Source: Methylotenera versatilis 7 (GTDB lineage: Bacteria; Pseudomonadota; Gammaproteobacteria; Burkholderiales; Methylophilaceae). Taken from it: 64,000 nucleotides of DNA. The stretch is taken from contig NZ_JUGF01000002.1 in assembly GCF_000799165.1 (NCBI RefSeq), positions 682,001 through 746,000 of the forward strand. Direction: 5' to 3'. The notes beneath the pieces were generated by a model that ran no database searches, was not told the origin of the DNA, and saw only the letters and a list, made by a program, of their open reading frames with translations. A program made the translations under genes and the position numbers. Shown one piece after another: positions 19,425 through 29,539 of the stretch; the first letter of the stretch is position 1; every line of letters starts with the position of its first letter.

Positions 19425-19778
19425 TTGACTAAAAACAGTCAAATAATTCACTTTTACCGAAAACACATTCCTGCATTTGAGTGTGTGCCTGGGTGCCATG
19501 ACTGTTGCGGCCCAGTTACTGCCTCTTCTGAAGAGGTGGCAAAGCTGCCGATTAAAACAGAAGCAGAACATAAAGTTGCTCTAGCGCAGTATAGTTGCCC
19601 ATATCTTGGCAAAAATGGCTGTGAGGTATATGGTGATCGCCCTTTAATTTGTCGTTTGTTTGGCACTACACCAAGTCTGCCATGCCCGAATGGCAAGAGG
19701 CCTATTGAACTGACTGATCCAAAAATCGAACTGCAAATTCATCAATTTCTTACAGAAACTCGCCAAGTATTACTTTAG
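19425..19778 (+). CDS. YkgJ family cysteine-cluster protein (putative Fe/Zn-chelating)
   Basis: This is a 117-residue cytosolic protein with the family pattern of spaced cysteines: CVPGCHDCCGP at residues 19-29, CPYLGKNGCEVYGDRPLICRLFG in the middle, and a last Cys in PCPNGKRP. The CxxxCxxCC plus C...C...C layout is typical of YkgJ/UPF0153 proteins predicted to hold a metal centre. Function is otherwise unknown. The start is TTG at 19425; I see no better in-frame start. The upstream region has no obvious operon partner. Confidence 0.82.
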   Translation: MTKNSQIIHFYRKHIPAFECVPGCHDCCGPVTASSEEVAKLPIKTEAEHKVALAQYSCPYLGKNGCEVYGDRPLICRLFGTTPSLPCPNGKRPIELTDPKIELQIHQFLTETRQVLL

Positions 19779-19815
19779 CAAGCCATTTCGCACTCTTAGT
19801 GCGCATTAATCTGTT

Positions 19816-20162
19816 TTATACCGCACAGCTATAATCAAATACATCTTCTCTTAATTCAACTCCACAAGCTTCCCAAAACTGCTGGGCAATTAAATTATCA
19901 CGTTTAACCAAGCAATGAATTTTTTGAATGCCTTTTTAATGGCATTTACTGCAGCATTTACTAACTTAGTGCCGATACAACGTTCGCGATAATCTGGTTT
20001 AACTGCCAGTGATAGAGATAACCTCGCCAAGCCTTCAGGCATGTCAGTTTGTCGTACCGCAATGTTTCCAGCGGTCTCCCAAAGCTTGATGGGTTTAAGG
20101 TAGTCAGCTTCTCTAATAATGGGATCCAGCACAATAGACGGCCTCATTTTTGATCTATTCAT
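19816..20162 (-). pseudogene. GNAT-family N-acetyltransferase, frameshifted at an A6 run
   Basis: The reading frame from 20162 gives residues typical of a GNAT domain (GLARLSLSLAVKPDYRERCIG, the acetyl-CoA-binding motif A region) and then stops after KKFIAWLNVII at 19890. One frame back (-1), directly after the six-A run near 19921-19926, the sequence continues IHCLVKRDNLIAQQFWEACG and ends ...DYSCAV at 19816. That is a normal GNAT C terminus. A single lost A in the run, a sequencing error, or -1 slippage on AAA-AAA would each explain it. The start overlaps the upstream RHH gene by 8 bases (ATGAATAG), as in toxin-antitoxin operons. Confidence 0.75.
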
Positions 20163-20352
20163 GGATGGGAATGCGTGCTAACTGCTCAGGTGTGCCATAT
20201 TGCTGCACATAATCTCGAATCATCTGGCGTATGACTTGTGATGAAGTGATGTCACGCCTAGCGCAGATCTCCTCAAAGATCTGTTTTTTAGTGGGATCAA
20301 TAAGAAGGGTGAGACGGGCGGTACGGTTTTCCATAAGCATTCTATCTTTCAT
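20155..20352 (-). CDS. Ribbon-helix-helix (CopG-like) DNA-binding protein, putative antitoxin
   Basis: This is a 65-residue protein with an RHH fold: strand RTARLTLLID (about residues 10-19), helix KKQIFEEICARR, turn, and helix SSQVIRQMIRDYVQQYG. Such proteins bind DNA as dimers and often act as antitoxin-repressors. In-frame starts also exist at 20340 and 20334. The downstream GNAT gene overlaps its stop by 8 bases, and a palindromic, repeat-rich AT segment lies directly upstream, consistent with autoregulation. It resembles RHH-GNAT pairs such as TacAT in layout, though both proteins are shorter than those. Confidence 0.8.
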   Translation of the reverse strand: MKDRMLMENRTARLTLLIDPTKKQIFEEICARRDITSSQVIRQMIRDYVQQYGTPEQLARIPIHE

Positions 20353-20355
20353 TTA

Positions 20356-20385
20356 ATGTTAATATTATGTTAATATAATTAACAT
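20356..20385. promoter_or_regulatory. Operator-like repeats upstream of the RHH/GNAT pair
   Basis: Two direct copies of ATGTTAATAT (20356-20365 and 20367-20376, period 11, one helical turn) are followed by the inverted ATTAACAT (20378-20385). Outer arms ATGTTAAT/ATTAACAT form a palindrome. Tandem half-sites one turn apart fit an RHH repressor. The site also lies just before the divergent SulP gene. Confidence 0.55.
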
Positions 20386-20409
20386 CAAACAGCAAACCAA
20401 ACTTTTAAC

Positions 20410-22041
20410 ATGATTGCAATACTAGAAGCCAAACATGCCGGCCTGCTATCCAAGGAGCATTGGTTAAACAATATACTCGCGGGTGTGATTGTTGGTGTTG
20501 TGGCACTGCCATTGGCAATGGCCTTTGCGATTGCTTCTGGTGCCAAACCTGAACAAGGCCTTTACACAGCAATTGTAGCTGGAGGACTCACTTCTTTATT
20601 CGGTGGTAGCAGATTACAAATCGCTGGGCCAACAGGTGCATTTATTGTGATATTGGCAGGCATCACTGCTAAATATGGCATCCAAGGATTACAAGTGGCA
20701 ACCTTGATGGCGGGGGTCATGTTGATGTTGATGGGTCTTGCCAAACTGGGTGGGGTTATCAAATTTATTCCTGACCCAGTGATTGTTGGCTTTACCAGCG
20801 GCATTGGTGTGATTATCTTTGTTGGTCAATGGAAAGATTTTTTCGGCATCACGCCAATAGCGGCCGAGCATTTTCATGAAAAGTTCTGGCATTTGATACA
20901 AGCACTACCTAGCTTGAACATTGAAACCACTGCACTTGCATTATTGACGCTTGCGGTGCTTATATTGTCACCAAAGGTCTTTAAGCGCACCCCTTCACCG
21001 CTCGTAGCGATGGTAGTTGCAACAATAGTGCAATGGTATTTTCATTTTGACAGCGTGGCCACGATAGGTAGTGCGTTCGGTGGCATTCCACAAAGCTTGC
21101 CACACTTTCAAATGCCCTCAATGACATTTTCTGACGTACTAAAATTGATTGGCCCTGCGTTCACAATCGCGCTGTTGGGGGCAATTGAATCCCTGCTTTC
21201 AGCCGTCGTCGCTGATGGCATAGCTGGTACTAAGCATAACTCTAATCAGGAGTTGGTGGGTCAAGGTATTGCCAACGTCTTTTCACCGTTGTTTGGCGGT
21301 TTTGCTTCTACTGGTGCCATCGCTCGCACGGCTACGAGCATTCGCAATGGCGGTACTAGCCCATTGGCCGGATTAGTCCACGTAGTCACACTACTCATTA
21401 TCATATTAGTTCTTGCACCTTTAGCCACACATATCCCGCTATGCGCACTATCGGCTATTTTGTTCGTGGTAGCTTATAACATGAGTGAGTTACATCGTTT
21501 TTCTCACATGGTGCTTACCGCACCAAAGTCGGACATAGCGGTACTGCTTATCACTTTCCTGCTCACAGTGTTTGGTGATCTGGTAATTGCCGTTAATATT
21601 GGCGTGCTTTTAGCTTGCTTGCTTTTTATGAAGCGCATGTCAGAAACAGTTGTCGTTGAAGAGCAAATACAAAAAGAACTTATTGCCGAGACGGGTAATA
21701 CTGATTTTAAAACACCACCAAATACAGTGATATTTAGCATAGAAGGACCTTTTTTCTTTGGAGCGGCACAACACTTGGAAAGCGCGCTAGAAAGTGCGCA
21801 TAAACATGCTGATATACTTGTATTGCGGTTAGGCAGGGTGCCTTTTATTGATGCCACAGGCATGCAATCACTTGGGGATTTATTAGATGCCTGCAGGCGA
21901 CATAACACTCGATTGGTGTTAAGCGAGGCAAGACCCAATGTTTTTGAAAAACTAAAAGTAGCGGGGCTGATCGGACGAATTGGCAAAAATAATGTGTTAA
22001 CAAAAATAGATGACATTAACTCTCTGAATGAAGGACTTTAA
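20410..22041 (+). CDS. SulP family inorganic anion transporter with C-terminal STAS domain
   Basis: This is an inner-membrane transporter (543 residues) with the SLC26/SulP fold: LAGVIVGVVALPLAMAFAIASG at residues 24-46, GGSRLQIAGPTGAFIVIL, and multiple further helices to about residue 405. A STAS domain follows at about residues 432-535 (VIFSIEGPFFFGAAQHLE, VPFIDATGMQSL). Substrates of relatives include sulfate and bicarbonate; the substrate cannot be assigned here. The gene overlaps the next by one base (TAATG), suggesting co-translation with a receiver-like protein. It is divergent from the RHH/GNAT pair. Confidence 0.9.
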   Translation: MIAILEAKHAGLLSKEHWLNNILAGVIVGVVALPLAMAFAIASGAKPEQGLYTAIVAGGLTSLFGGSRLQIAGPTGAFIVILAGITAKYGIQGLQVATLMAGVMLMLMGLAKLGGVIKFIPDPVIVGFTSGIGVIIFVGQWKDFFGITPIAAEHFHEKFWHLIQALPSLNIETTALALLTLAVLILSPKVFKRTPSPLVAMVVATIVQWYFHFDSVATIGSAFGGIPQSLPHFQMPSMTFSDVLKLIGPAFTIALLGAIESLLSAVVADGIAGTKHNSNQELVGQGIANVFSPLFGGFASTGAIARTATSIRNGGTSPLAGLVHVVTLLIIILVLAPLATHIPLCALSAILFVVAYNMSELHRFSHMVLTAPKSDIAVLLITFLLTVFGDLVIAVNIGVLLACLLFMKRMSETVVVEEQIQKELIAETGNTDFKTPPNTVIFSIEGPFFFGAAQHLESALESAHKHADILVLRLGRVPFIDATGMQSLGDLLDACRRHNTRLVLSEARPNVFEKLKVAGLIGRIGKNNVLTKIDDINSLNEGL

Positions 22042-22376
22042 TGACTAATAAGGCGCTAGTTATACTGGATACCCAAAATCAACCTTTTGATATCGATGCT
22101 TTTATGGCTGTGAGAAATCTAATGGCCGAGTATTGCCATACCTGTTCCGATGCATTGCATGCAATTAAATCAACCCGTTACCGTTGCATTGTTGTATCAA
22201 CAGATATGCAAAAAGAAAATCCCGTTGAAATTATTCGCGCTCTACGCAATTTTGAAAATGAAACAGGTCTATCTCCGATGCCAATATTAGCCGCAGGTAA
22301 AGCACGGCTATTGACGCAGTCGGAAATTGGTCGTCTAAATATCAGCGCACAAATTCACTCGCATCATTTGAAGTAA
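22041..22376 (+). CDS. Small receiver-like protein, 111 aa
   Basis: The pattern of alternating hydrophobic strands and helices (KALVILDTQNQPFD; YRCIVVSTDMQKENPVEIIRALRNFE; MPILAAGK) resembles a CheY-type receiver domain. The residue expected to be phosphorylated lies in VVSTDM, and the lysine in AAGKARL fits the usual conserved Lys. The acidic pocket near the N terminus is reduced to a single Asp, so phosphorylation is uncertain. The one-base overlap with the SulP gene suggests a dedicated regulatory partner. I could not name the family. Confidence 0.6.
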   Translation: MTNKALVILDTQNQPFDIDAFMAVRNLMAEYCHTCSDALHAIKSTRYRCIVVSTDMQKENPVEIIRALRNFENETGLSPMPILAAGKARLLTQSEIGRLNISAQIHSHHLK

Positions 22377-22416
22377 TAAATCAGAAGTTTTGAATAACCC
22401 AATAAAGGAAACTGCC

Positions 22417-22650
22417 ATGAGTGTTAAGCACGACATATTACTTGATGCGACTGATGAGGATTGCCCAATGCCAATGGTTCATAGCAAAAGCGCTTTGGAT
22501 ACGATGAGTTCGGGCCAGATTCTAAAGCTGATATCAAATAAAGTAGGCTCGATTAACAATATTAGAACTTTAGTAGCCAACAACCCATACGAGTTGCTAA
22601 GTGAATATAAAAGCGAAGATGGTTTTGTTTTTCTGATTCAAAAAAACTGA
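22417..22650 (+). CDS. TusA-like sulfur-carrier/sulfurtransferase family protein
   Basis: This is a 77-residue protein with the SirA/TusA fold: ILLDATDEDCPMPMVHSKSALD holds the CPxP motif with the persulfide-carrying Cys, followed by the helix and strands LKLISNKVGSINNIRTLVANN and GFVFLIQKN. The start at 22417 is chosen for AAAGGA upstream; an in-frame ATG-less extension to 22390 is weaker. Family members move sulfur as persulfide or act as redox adaptors. Placement after a SulP anion transporter suggests sulfur metabolism, but that link is inference. Confidence 0.82.
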   Translation: MSVKHDILLDATDEDCPMPMVHSKSALDTMSSGQILKLISNKVGSINNIRTLVANNPYELLSEYKSEDGFVFLIQKN

Positions 22651-22683
22651 TTCTTTTAACATCTTAAATTTAAGGAAGTATGT

Positions 22684-23025
22684 ATGAATAATTTACCTAA
22701 TTGCCCCCAATGCAATTCTGAATATACTTATGAGGATGGCAATATTTATATTTGCCCTGAATGTGCGCATGAGTGGAGCATGGATACGAATGCAGTCAGC
22801 GCTGAGGAAGTCAAAGTAATCCGAGATGCGAATGGCAATATACTGCAGGACGGCGATACAATCACCGTCATTAAGGACCTCAAAGTGAAGGGCTCTTCTT
22901 TAGTCGTCAAAGTCGGCACCAAGGTTAAAAACATTCGCCTTGTAGAAGGCGATCACGACATTGATTGTAAAATTGATGGTATTGGCGCAATGAAGCTAAA
23001 ATCTGAATTCGTTAAGAAAGCTTAA
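22684..23025 (+). CDS. yjdM: PhnA/YjdM-type zinc-ribbon protein
   Basis: This is a 113-residue cytosolic protein with an N-terminal zinc ribbon ([21 protein letters not shown], residues 8-28) and the characteristic C-terminal SH3-like barrel ([28 protein letters not shown] and [20 protein letters not shown]). The family was named for phosphonate utilisation, but E. coli YjdM is not needed for it; function is unknown. The start at 22684 follows AAGGAAGT. It is probably last in the SulP-receiver-TusA-YjdM run, after which the convergent glmS begins. Confidence 0.88.
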   Translation: MNNLPNCPQCNSEYTYEDGNIYICPECAHEWSMDTNAVSAEEVKVIRDANGNILQDGDTITVIKDLKVKGSSLVVKVGTKVKNIRLVEGDHDIDCKIDGIGAMKLKSEFVKKA

Positions 23026-23128
23026 TCCAATAAGAAGCTTTTCGTAGTCAGTCAGATACGATACAACTTTATTTGCTAGACCCAACATTATTTATTACAT
23101 ACTGATGGCATGGACTTCAATCTCCCCC

Positions 23129-24973
23129 TTACTCGACCGTCACACTCTTAGCCAAATTCCTAGGTTTATCCACATCCGTGCCCTTCAATAACGCCGCATG
23201 ATACGCCAGCAATTGCACTGGAATTGTATGCAGAATAGGGGAGAGTATGCCCACATGGCGCGGAGTGCGGATGACATGCACGCCTTCTGACTCTGTAAAG
23301 TGACTATCCGCGTCAGCAAACACAAACAGCTCGCCGCCACGCGCTCTAACTTCTTGCATGTTAGATTTGACTTTTTCCAGCAAGGCATCATTTGGCGCAA
23401 TCACGACTACTGGCATATTGTTATCCACCAGCGCCAACGGGCCATGTTTAAGCTCACCTGCCGGGTAAGCTTCTGCATGAATATATGAGATTTCTTTCAG
23501 CTTAAGTGCGCCTTCCATGGCGATTGGGTAGTGCACACCACGGCCTAGAAATAGCGCGTGTTCTTTGTCGCCAAAGCGTTTTGCCCATTCGCGGATCTGT
23601 GGCTCTAGATTCAGCGCAAATTGTACGCTACCGGCTAATTGACGTAGTGCACCTAAATATTCTGACTCTTTTTGAGTGTTAAGTAGGCCTTTTTGTTTAG
23701 CCAAAGTGGCGGCTAATACAAATAAAGCGACTAATTGCGTGGTGAATGCTTTGGTAGATGCCACACCGATTTCCGCACCTGCACGCGTGTAGAAAACCAA
23801 TTGCGATGCGCGTGGAATCGCACTTTCCTGTACGTTGCAAATACTTAAGCTTAATGCTTGGCCTAACGATTTCGCATGCTTCAGGGCCTCCATCGTATCT
23901 AAGGTTTCACCCGATTGTGAAATAGTTACGATAAGTTGATTAGGATTCGGCACCGATTCGCGATAGCGGTATTCGCTGGCGATTTCAACGTTGCAGGGCA
24001 CCTTCGCAATGCCTTCTAACCAATACTTGGCTGTTAATGCAGCGTAATAGCTAGTGCCTGCGGCCAATATCAGGATGCTATCTAACTGATTAAATACTTT
24101 TGCTGCACTTTTGCCAAACAGTTCCGGCCTGAACGCGCCATCGTCGATTAGCGCCTCAATCGTGTCATTCAATGCAACAGGCTGCTCATAGATTTCTTTT
24201 TGCATAAAGTGGCTGTAAGGGCCAAGTTCTAAACTGGCCAAGGAAACATCACTGGTATGCACTTTGCGTGTGGCTAATTCGCCATCTTTGCCGTAAATGG
24301 TGACAGCATCGGTTGTTAACGTGGCAACATCGCCATCCTCTAGATAAATCACTCTGCGCGTCACAGAAAGCACCGCAGAAACGTCTGAAGCGATAAAGTT
24401 TTCATCGCTACCCAAGCCAACTAATAGTGGGCAGCCTAAACGCGCGCACACCATTAAATTAGGCTGGTTCACCGCAATTACGCTGATAGCAAATGCGCCT
24501 GTTAATTTAGCAATGGCTGCTTTAGTGGCTGCCAATAGATCGGGCGATTTTGTATAGTAATAATGAATTAAATGCGCGATGACTTCAGTATCGGTTTGCG
24601 AATGAAACTCGTAACCAAGTGCTTTTAATTTTGTGCGTTGCTCATCATGGTTTTCAATAATGCCGTTATGTACAACGGCAATTTCTGGATTTGACTGCGC
24701 GGGTGAAACATGCGGATGCGCATTATTTTCAGTCACACCGCCATGCGTTGCCCAGCGCGTATGACCGATGCCAACCAAGCCCGTCAAATTAGCGTCGATT
24801 GCCTTTTCTGTCATTGCAGACACGCGCCCAACTGCACGCACGCGTTCAATTCCATTGTTATTGAGCACCGCAATACCAGCCGAATCGTAACCGCGATACT
24901 CCAGCCGACTTAAACCTTCGATCAGCGTTGATACGACATTTCGTTTAGCAACTGCGCCTACAATTCCACACAT
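23129..24973 (-). CDS. glmS: Glucosamine-6-phosphate synthase (isomerizing)
   Basis: GlmS makes glucosamine-6-phosphate from fructose-6-phosphate and glutamine, the first step to UDP-GlcNAc. The mature N terminus CGIVGAV carries the catalytic Cys after Met removal. The amidotransferase motif RWATHG and the two SIS isomerase domains ([44 protein letters not shown]) are complete, ending KSVTVE. At 614 residues the length is normal. It lies 59 bases after glmU, forming a glmU-glmS operon. No glmS ribozyme was seen in this short gap, as expected for a proteobacterium. Confidence 0.98.
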   Translation of the reverse strand: MCGIVGAVAKRNVVSTLIEGLSRLEYRGYDSAGIAVLNNNGIERVRAVGRVSAMTEKAIDANLTGLVGIGHTRWATHGGVTENNAHPHVSPAQSNPEIAVVHNGIIENHDEQRTKLKALGYEFHSQTDTEVIAHLIHYYYTKSPDLLAATKAAIAKLTGAFAISVIAVNQPNLMVCARLGCPLLVGLGSDENFIASDVSAVLSVTRRVIYLEDGDVATLTTDAVTIYGKDGELATRKVHTSDVSLASLELGPYSHFMQKEIYEQPVALNDTIEALIDDGAFRPELFGKSAAKVFNQLDSILILAAGTSYYAALTAKYWLEGIAKVPCNVEIASEYRYRESVPNPNQLIVTISQSGETLDTMEALKHAKSLGQALSLSICNVQESAIPRASQLVFYTRAGAEIGVASTKAFTTQLVALFVLAATLAKQKGLLNTQKESEYLGALRQLAGSVQFALNLEPQIREWAKRFGDKEHALFLGRGVHYPIAMEGALKLKEISYIHAEAYPAGELKHGPLALVDNNMPVVVIAPNDALLEKVKSNMQEVRARGGELFVFADADSHFTESEGVHVIRTPRHVGILSPILHTIPVQLLAYHAALLKGTDVDKPRNLAKSVTVE

Positions 24974-25032
24974 ATGGTTTCTTTCAAATTCTGAATGTTG
25001 TATTTACTGCAATAATTTCAAAGTTAACTGAG

Positions 25033-26403
25033 CTAATCTTTTTTTATTTTGACTGGGCGCTTCCAGCCCGCAATCGTTTTCTGTTCTTTAGCGCGGCAAA
25101 AGGTTAATGCATCTGCTGGCGCATTCTTTGTAATCGTTGAACCGGCGGCAATCGTGGCATTTTTGCCAATGGTAACAGGTGCTATTAACTGCGAATCGGA
25201 ACCAATAAATGCGCCATCTTCAATAACGGTTCTAAATTTATTCGCACCATCGTAATTACAAGTGATGGTACCTGCACCAATATTGACGTTTTTGCCCACC
25301 GTGCTATCACCTACATAACTTAAATGGTTAATCTTGCTGCCAATATCCACTTGCGCATTCTTAAGCTCTACAAAGTTGCCAACGTGCGTATCTGCCGCCA
25401 GTGTAGTGCCTGGCCGTAAGCGCGCATATGGCCCAATGCGACTATTTGCGCCAATTTCAGCGTCATCAATATGTGTAAAAGCAGCAATTTGTGTACCAGC
25501 CGTAATAGTTGCGTTCTTAATCACGCAACTGGCGGCGATTTTTACGTTATCGCCTAAAGTGACATTGCCTTCAAATACACAATTCACATCAATTTCCACA
25601 TCGCGACCGCAGCTAAGCACACCGCGAACATCCAGGCGGGCAGGGTCTTTTAACGTGACGCCTTGTTGTAATAATTGTTGCGCAATACGCACTTGATACA
25701 CGCGCTCAATCTGGCTTAAATCCACTTTAGAGTTAATACCTGTAACGGACCATTCATCCAGTGTAATTTCTGCGATGACATCTACTTTATCTTTAACAGC
25801 AAGCTCAACGATATCGGTTAAATAATACTCACCCTGCGCATTGTTATTACTTAAACGACTTAACCAATTTTTAAGATGAATATTCGGCATCGCCATTATG
25901 CCGGTATTCACTTCAGTGATCTGTCGTTGCGCGTCCGTCGCATCTTTATGTTCAACGATTGCCGTGACTAGATGATTGTTGCGAACAATGCGGCCATAGC
26001 CGGTTGGATCGGCCTTATTAAAGGACAAAATCGCCAGTTGATTATTGGCACGTTCAATTAGTTTTTTACAGGTTTCCACATCCACCAAAGGCACATCGCC
26101 CAGCATAATCAAACTATTAGCTTCTGCATCCAAGTAGGGCGCTGCCTGCTGAACCGCGTGACCTGTACCTAATTGTTCAGCCTGGCTCACCCAGTCTATA
26201 TTCTCATGTGCAAATGCCTCCCGCACTGTTTCGCCGCCATAGCCATATACAACAATGATCTTTTGCGGGTTTAAGGCTTTTGCGCAATCAATCACATGCG
26301 CCAAAATTAGCTTACCGCCTATTTCGTGCAACACTTTTGGCTTGTTTGAATGCATGCGCGTGCCTTTGCCCGCTGCAAGGATAACTATGTTTAATAGATT
26401 CAT
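25033..26403 (-). CDS. glmU: Bifunctional N-acetylglucosamine-1-phosphate uridyltransferase / glucosamine-1-phosphate acetyltransferase
   Basis: GlmU catalyses the last two steps to UDP-GlcNAc. The N-terminal pyrophosphorylase domain begins NIVILAAGKGTRMHSNKPKVLHE, with LGTGHAVQQA and GDVPLV. The C-terminal left-handed beta-helix has hexapeptide repeats, including IGPYARLRPGT, VGNFVELKNA and NIGAGTITCNYDGANK. I start at 26403 (MNLLNIVILAAGKG), giving the usual 456 residues. The upstream in-frame extension to 26475 runs through a terminator and is not coding. It is followed by glmS. Confidence 0.97.
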   Translation of the reverse strand: MNLLNIVILAAGKGTRMHSNKPKVLHEIGGKLILAHVIDCAKALNPQKIIVVYGYGGETVREAFAHENIDWVSQAEQLGTGHAVQQAAPYLDAEANSLIMLGDVPLVDVETCKKLIERANNQLAILSFNKADPTGYGRIVRNNHLVTAIVEHKDATDAQRQITEVNTGIMAMPNIHLKNWLSRLSNNNAQGEYYLTDIVELAVKDKVDVIAEITLDEWSVTGINSKVDLSQIERVYQVRIAQQLLQQGVTLKDPARLDVRGVLSCGRDVEIDVNCVFEGNVTLGDNVKIAASCVIKNATITAGTQIAAFTHIDDAEIGANSRIGPYARLRPGTTLAADTHVGNFVELKNAQVDIGSKINHLSYVGDSTVGKNVNIGAGTITCNYDGANKFRTVIEDGAFIGSDSQLIAPVTIGKNATIAAGSTITKNAPADALTFCRAKEQKTIAGWKRPVKIKKD

Positions 26404-26474
26404 CATTTTTATAGGGTTTTGATGTGCTTTAATTAAGCGCGGTTTGATTAGACATGTGATTATAAAGTATAACA

Positions 26475-26500
26475 AAAAAGGCAGCCTAAGCTGCCTTTTT
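26475..26500 (-). terminator. Intrinsic terminator after atpC
   Basis: An 11-bp stem AAAAAGGCAGC/GCTGCCTTTTT (26475-26485 and 26490-26500) with loop CTAA lies between the ATP synthase operon and glmU. It should end atp transcription on the minus strand. Confidence 0.82.
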
Positions 26501-26533
26501 GCTGATGTTAGCTTAGCGCTAATGCTTCATGAC

Positions 26534-26956
26534 TTAGTGTGTTTTACGCAGACGTTCAATCGCATGAATTTGTGCCATTGCTTCTGACAATTCAGCTTGT
26601 GCCTTCGCATAATCCATATCTGAAGTGCGATTTTTCATCGCTTCTTCAGCAGCTAGTTTAGCGGCAATTGCTTTTGCTTCATCTAAATCGTGACCACGTA
26701 CTGCCGTATCCGCCAACACTGTGATGAAACCTGGCTGCACCTCTAATAATCCACCAGAGATAAAAATCAACGTTTCTTCAGCTTCATTAGTTTGCTTAAT
26801 ACGCAATGCACCCGGTTTGATAGTTGTAATCATTGGTGCGTGATTTGGGTAGATACCCACTTCACCAGCACTGGCAGGTGCAACCACAAACTCAGCTTCA
26901 CCTGAGAATATGCTTTCTTCTGCGCTTACTACATCGATATGAACAGTATTTGCCAT
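26534..26956 (-). CDS. atpC: F1Fo ATP synthase epsilon subunit
   Basis: This F1 central-stalk subunit couples rotation and regulates ATP hydrolysis. The N-terminal beta sandwich is clear ([41 protein letters not shown]), and the C-terminal helical hairpin runs from about residue 85 ([20 protein letters not shown]). At 140 residues the length is normal. Two consecutive ATGs exist (26959 and 26956). It is last in the atp operon, before a terminator. Confidence 0.96.
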   Translation of the reverse strand: MANTVHIDVVSAEESIFSGEAEFVVAPASAGEVGIYPNHAPMITTIKPGALRIKQTNEAEETLIFISGGLLEVQPGFITVLADTAVRGHDLDEAKAIAAKLAAEEAMKNRTSDMDYAKAQAELSEAMAQIHAIERLRKTH

Positions 26957-27005
26957 CATTTATCCTTAAACTATTGTCAATAAACTAACTTATAGTTACT
27001 AACTA

Positions 27006-28460
<1,455 letters not shown>

Positions 28461-28580
28461 CTATTCCTAACTTCTTTTAGTCAGATTTAATTAAATTCTA
28501 TATTCGTTCAACTATTAAGCTAACGCGCTTTTCAATTTGGTCTCTACATAACACCCTACGGGGTTAGTATCGCCCAATTG

Positions 28581-29519
28581 CTAAGCTACCGCTGCAGCGC
28601 CACCAACAATTTCAGAGATCTCTTTGGTAATTGCTGCCTGGCGGGCTTTGTTGTAAACCAGTTTCAAATCGCCAATCACCTGTTTTGCGTTATCAGATGC
28701 TGATTTCATTGCCACCATACGTGATGACTGCTCTGAAGCCATGTTCTCTGCCACAGCGTTGTACACTAATGACTCGATATAACGCACCATCAACTCATCA
28801 ATCACTGGCTGTGCTTCAGGCTCGTAGATGTAATCCCAATGACCTTTTGCAATGCCTACTTTAACTGCGCCTTTGATGACGCCGCTTGTTGATAAAGGCT
28901 CAACTTTGTCATGATGAGGATGCGCACCTAAATGCTCATCACTCAATGGTAACAATTGTTGTATCACTGGTTCTTGCTTCATGGTGTTGATGAACTTAGT
29001 GTAGCTGATAAACAACTGGTCAATTTCACCTGCAGTATAAGCATCCAACATCACTTTGATCGTACCAATCAAAGCTTCTAAATGCGGAACATCACCCAAA
29101 CCTGTGATGTGCGATTTAACATTCGCGCCTACACGGTTCATAAAGCTAAAGCCTTTGTTACCAATCGCACTAACAGAGATTGCCTTGCCTTCAGTTTCCC
29201 AAGTTTTCATTTGGTTAACAGACAAACGCAACATATTGGTATTTAAACCACCACATAAGCCTTTGTCTGAACTAACCACAATCAAACCAATGTTTTTCAC
29301 AACATCACGCTTAATCAAATAGGGGTGTTTGTACTCAGGGTTTGCAAATGACAAATGCGCTGCAACGTTACGAATTTTCTCAGCATATGGGCGTGAGGCA
29401 CGCATTCTATCTTGCGCTTTACGCATTTTAGAAGCAGCCACCATTTCCATCGCCTTGGTGATCTTGCGTGTATTTTCTACACTCTTGATCTTGGTTCTAA
29501 TCTCTTTACTACCAGCCAT
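28581..29519 (-). CDS. atpG: F1Fo ATP synthase gamma subunit
   Basis: This is the central shaft of F1. Terminal helices are conserved: [20 protein letters not shown] at the N terminus and [20 protein letters not shown] at the C terminus. At 312 residues it is about 20 longer than most bacterial gamma subunits. The extra segment lies after VIQQLLPL (about residues 191-220; [17 protein letters not shown] and following), before the conserved HWDYIYEPE. It is located between atpA and atpD. Confidence 0.96.
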   Translation of the reverse strand: MAGSKEIRTKIKSVENTRKITKAMEMVAASKMRKAQDRMRASRPYAEKIRNVAAHLSFANPEYKHPYLIKRDVVKNIGLIVVSSDKGLCGGLNTNMLRLSVNQMKTWETEGKAISVSAIGNKGFSFMNRVGANVKSHITGLGDVPHLEALIGTIKVMLDAYTAGEIDQLFISYTKFINTMKQEPVIQQLLPLSDEHLGAHPHHDKVEPLSTSGVIKGAVKVGIAKGHWDYIYEPEAQPVIDELMVRYIESLVYNAVAENMASEQSSRMVAMKSASDNAKQVIGDLKLVYNKARQAAITKEISEIVGGAAAVA

Positions 29520-29539
29520 TTTATTTACCTAATAGTAGA

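Noticed and set aside
24974-25032. glmS ribozyme or riboswitch before glmS
   Set aside because: The gap is only 59 bases with no ribozyme-like core. Proteobacterial glmS is not usually ribozyme controlled.
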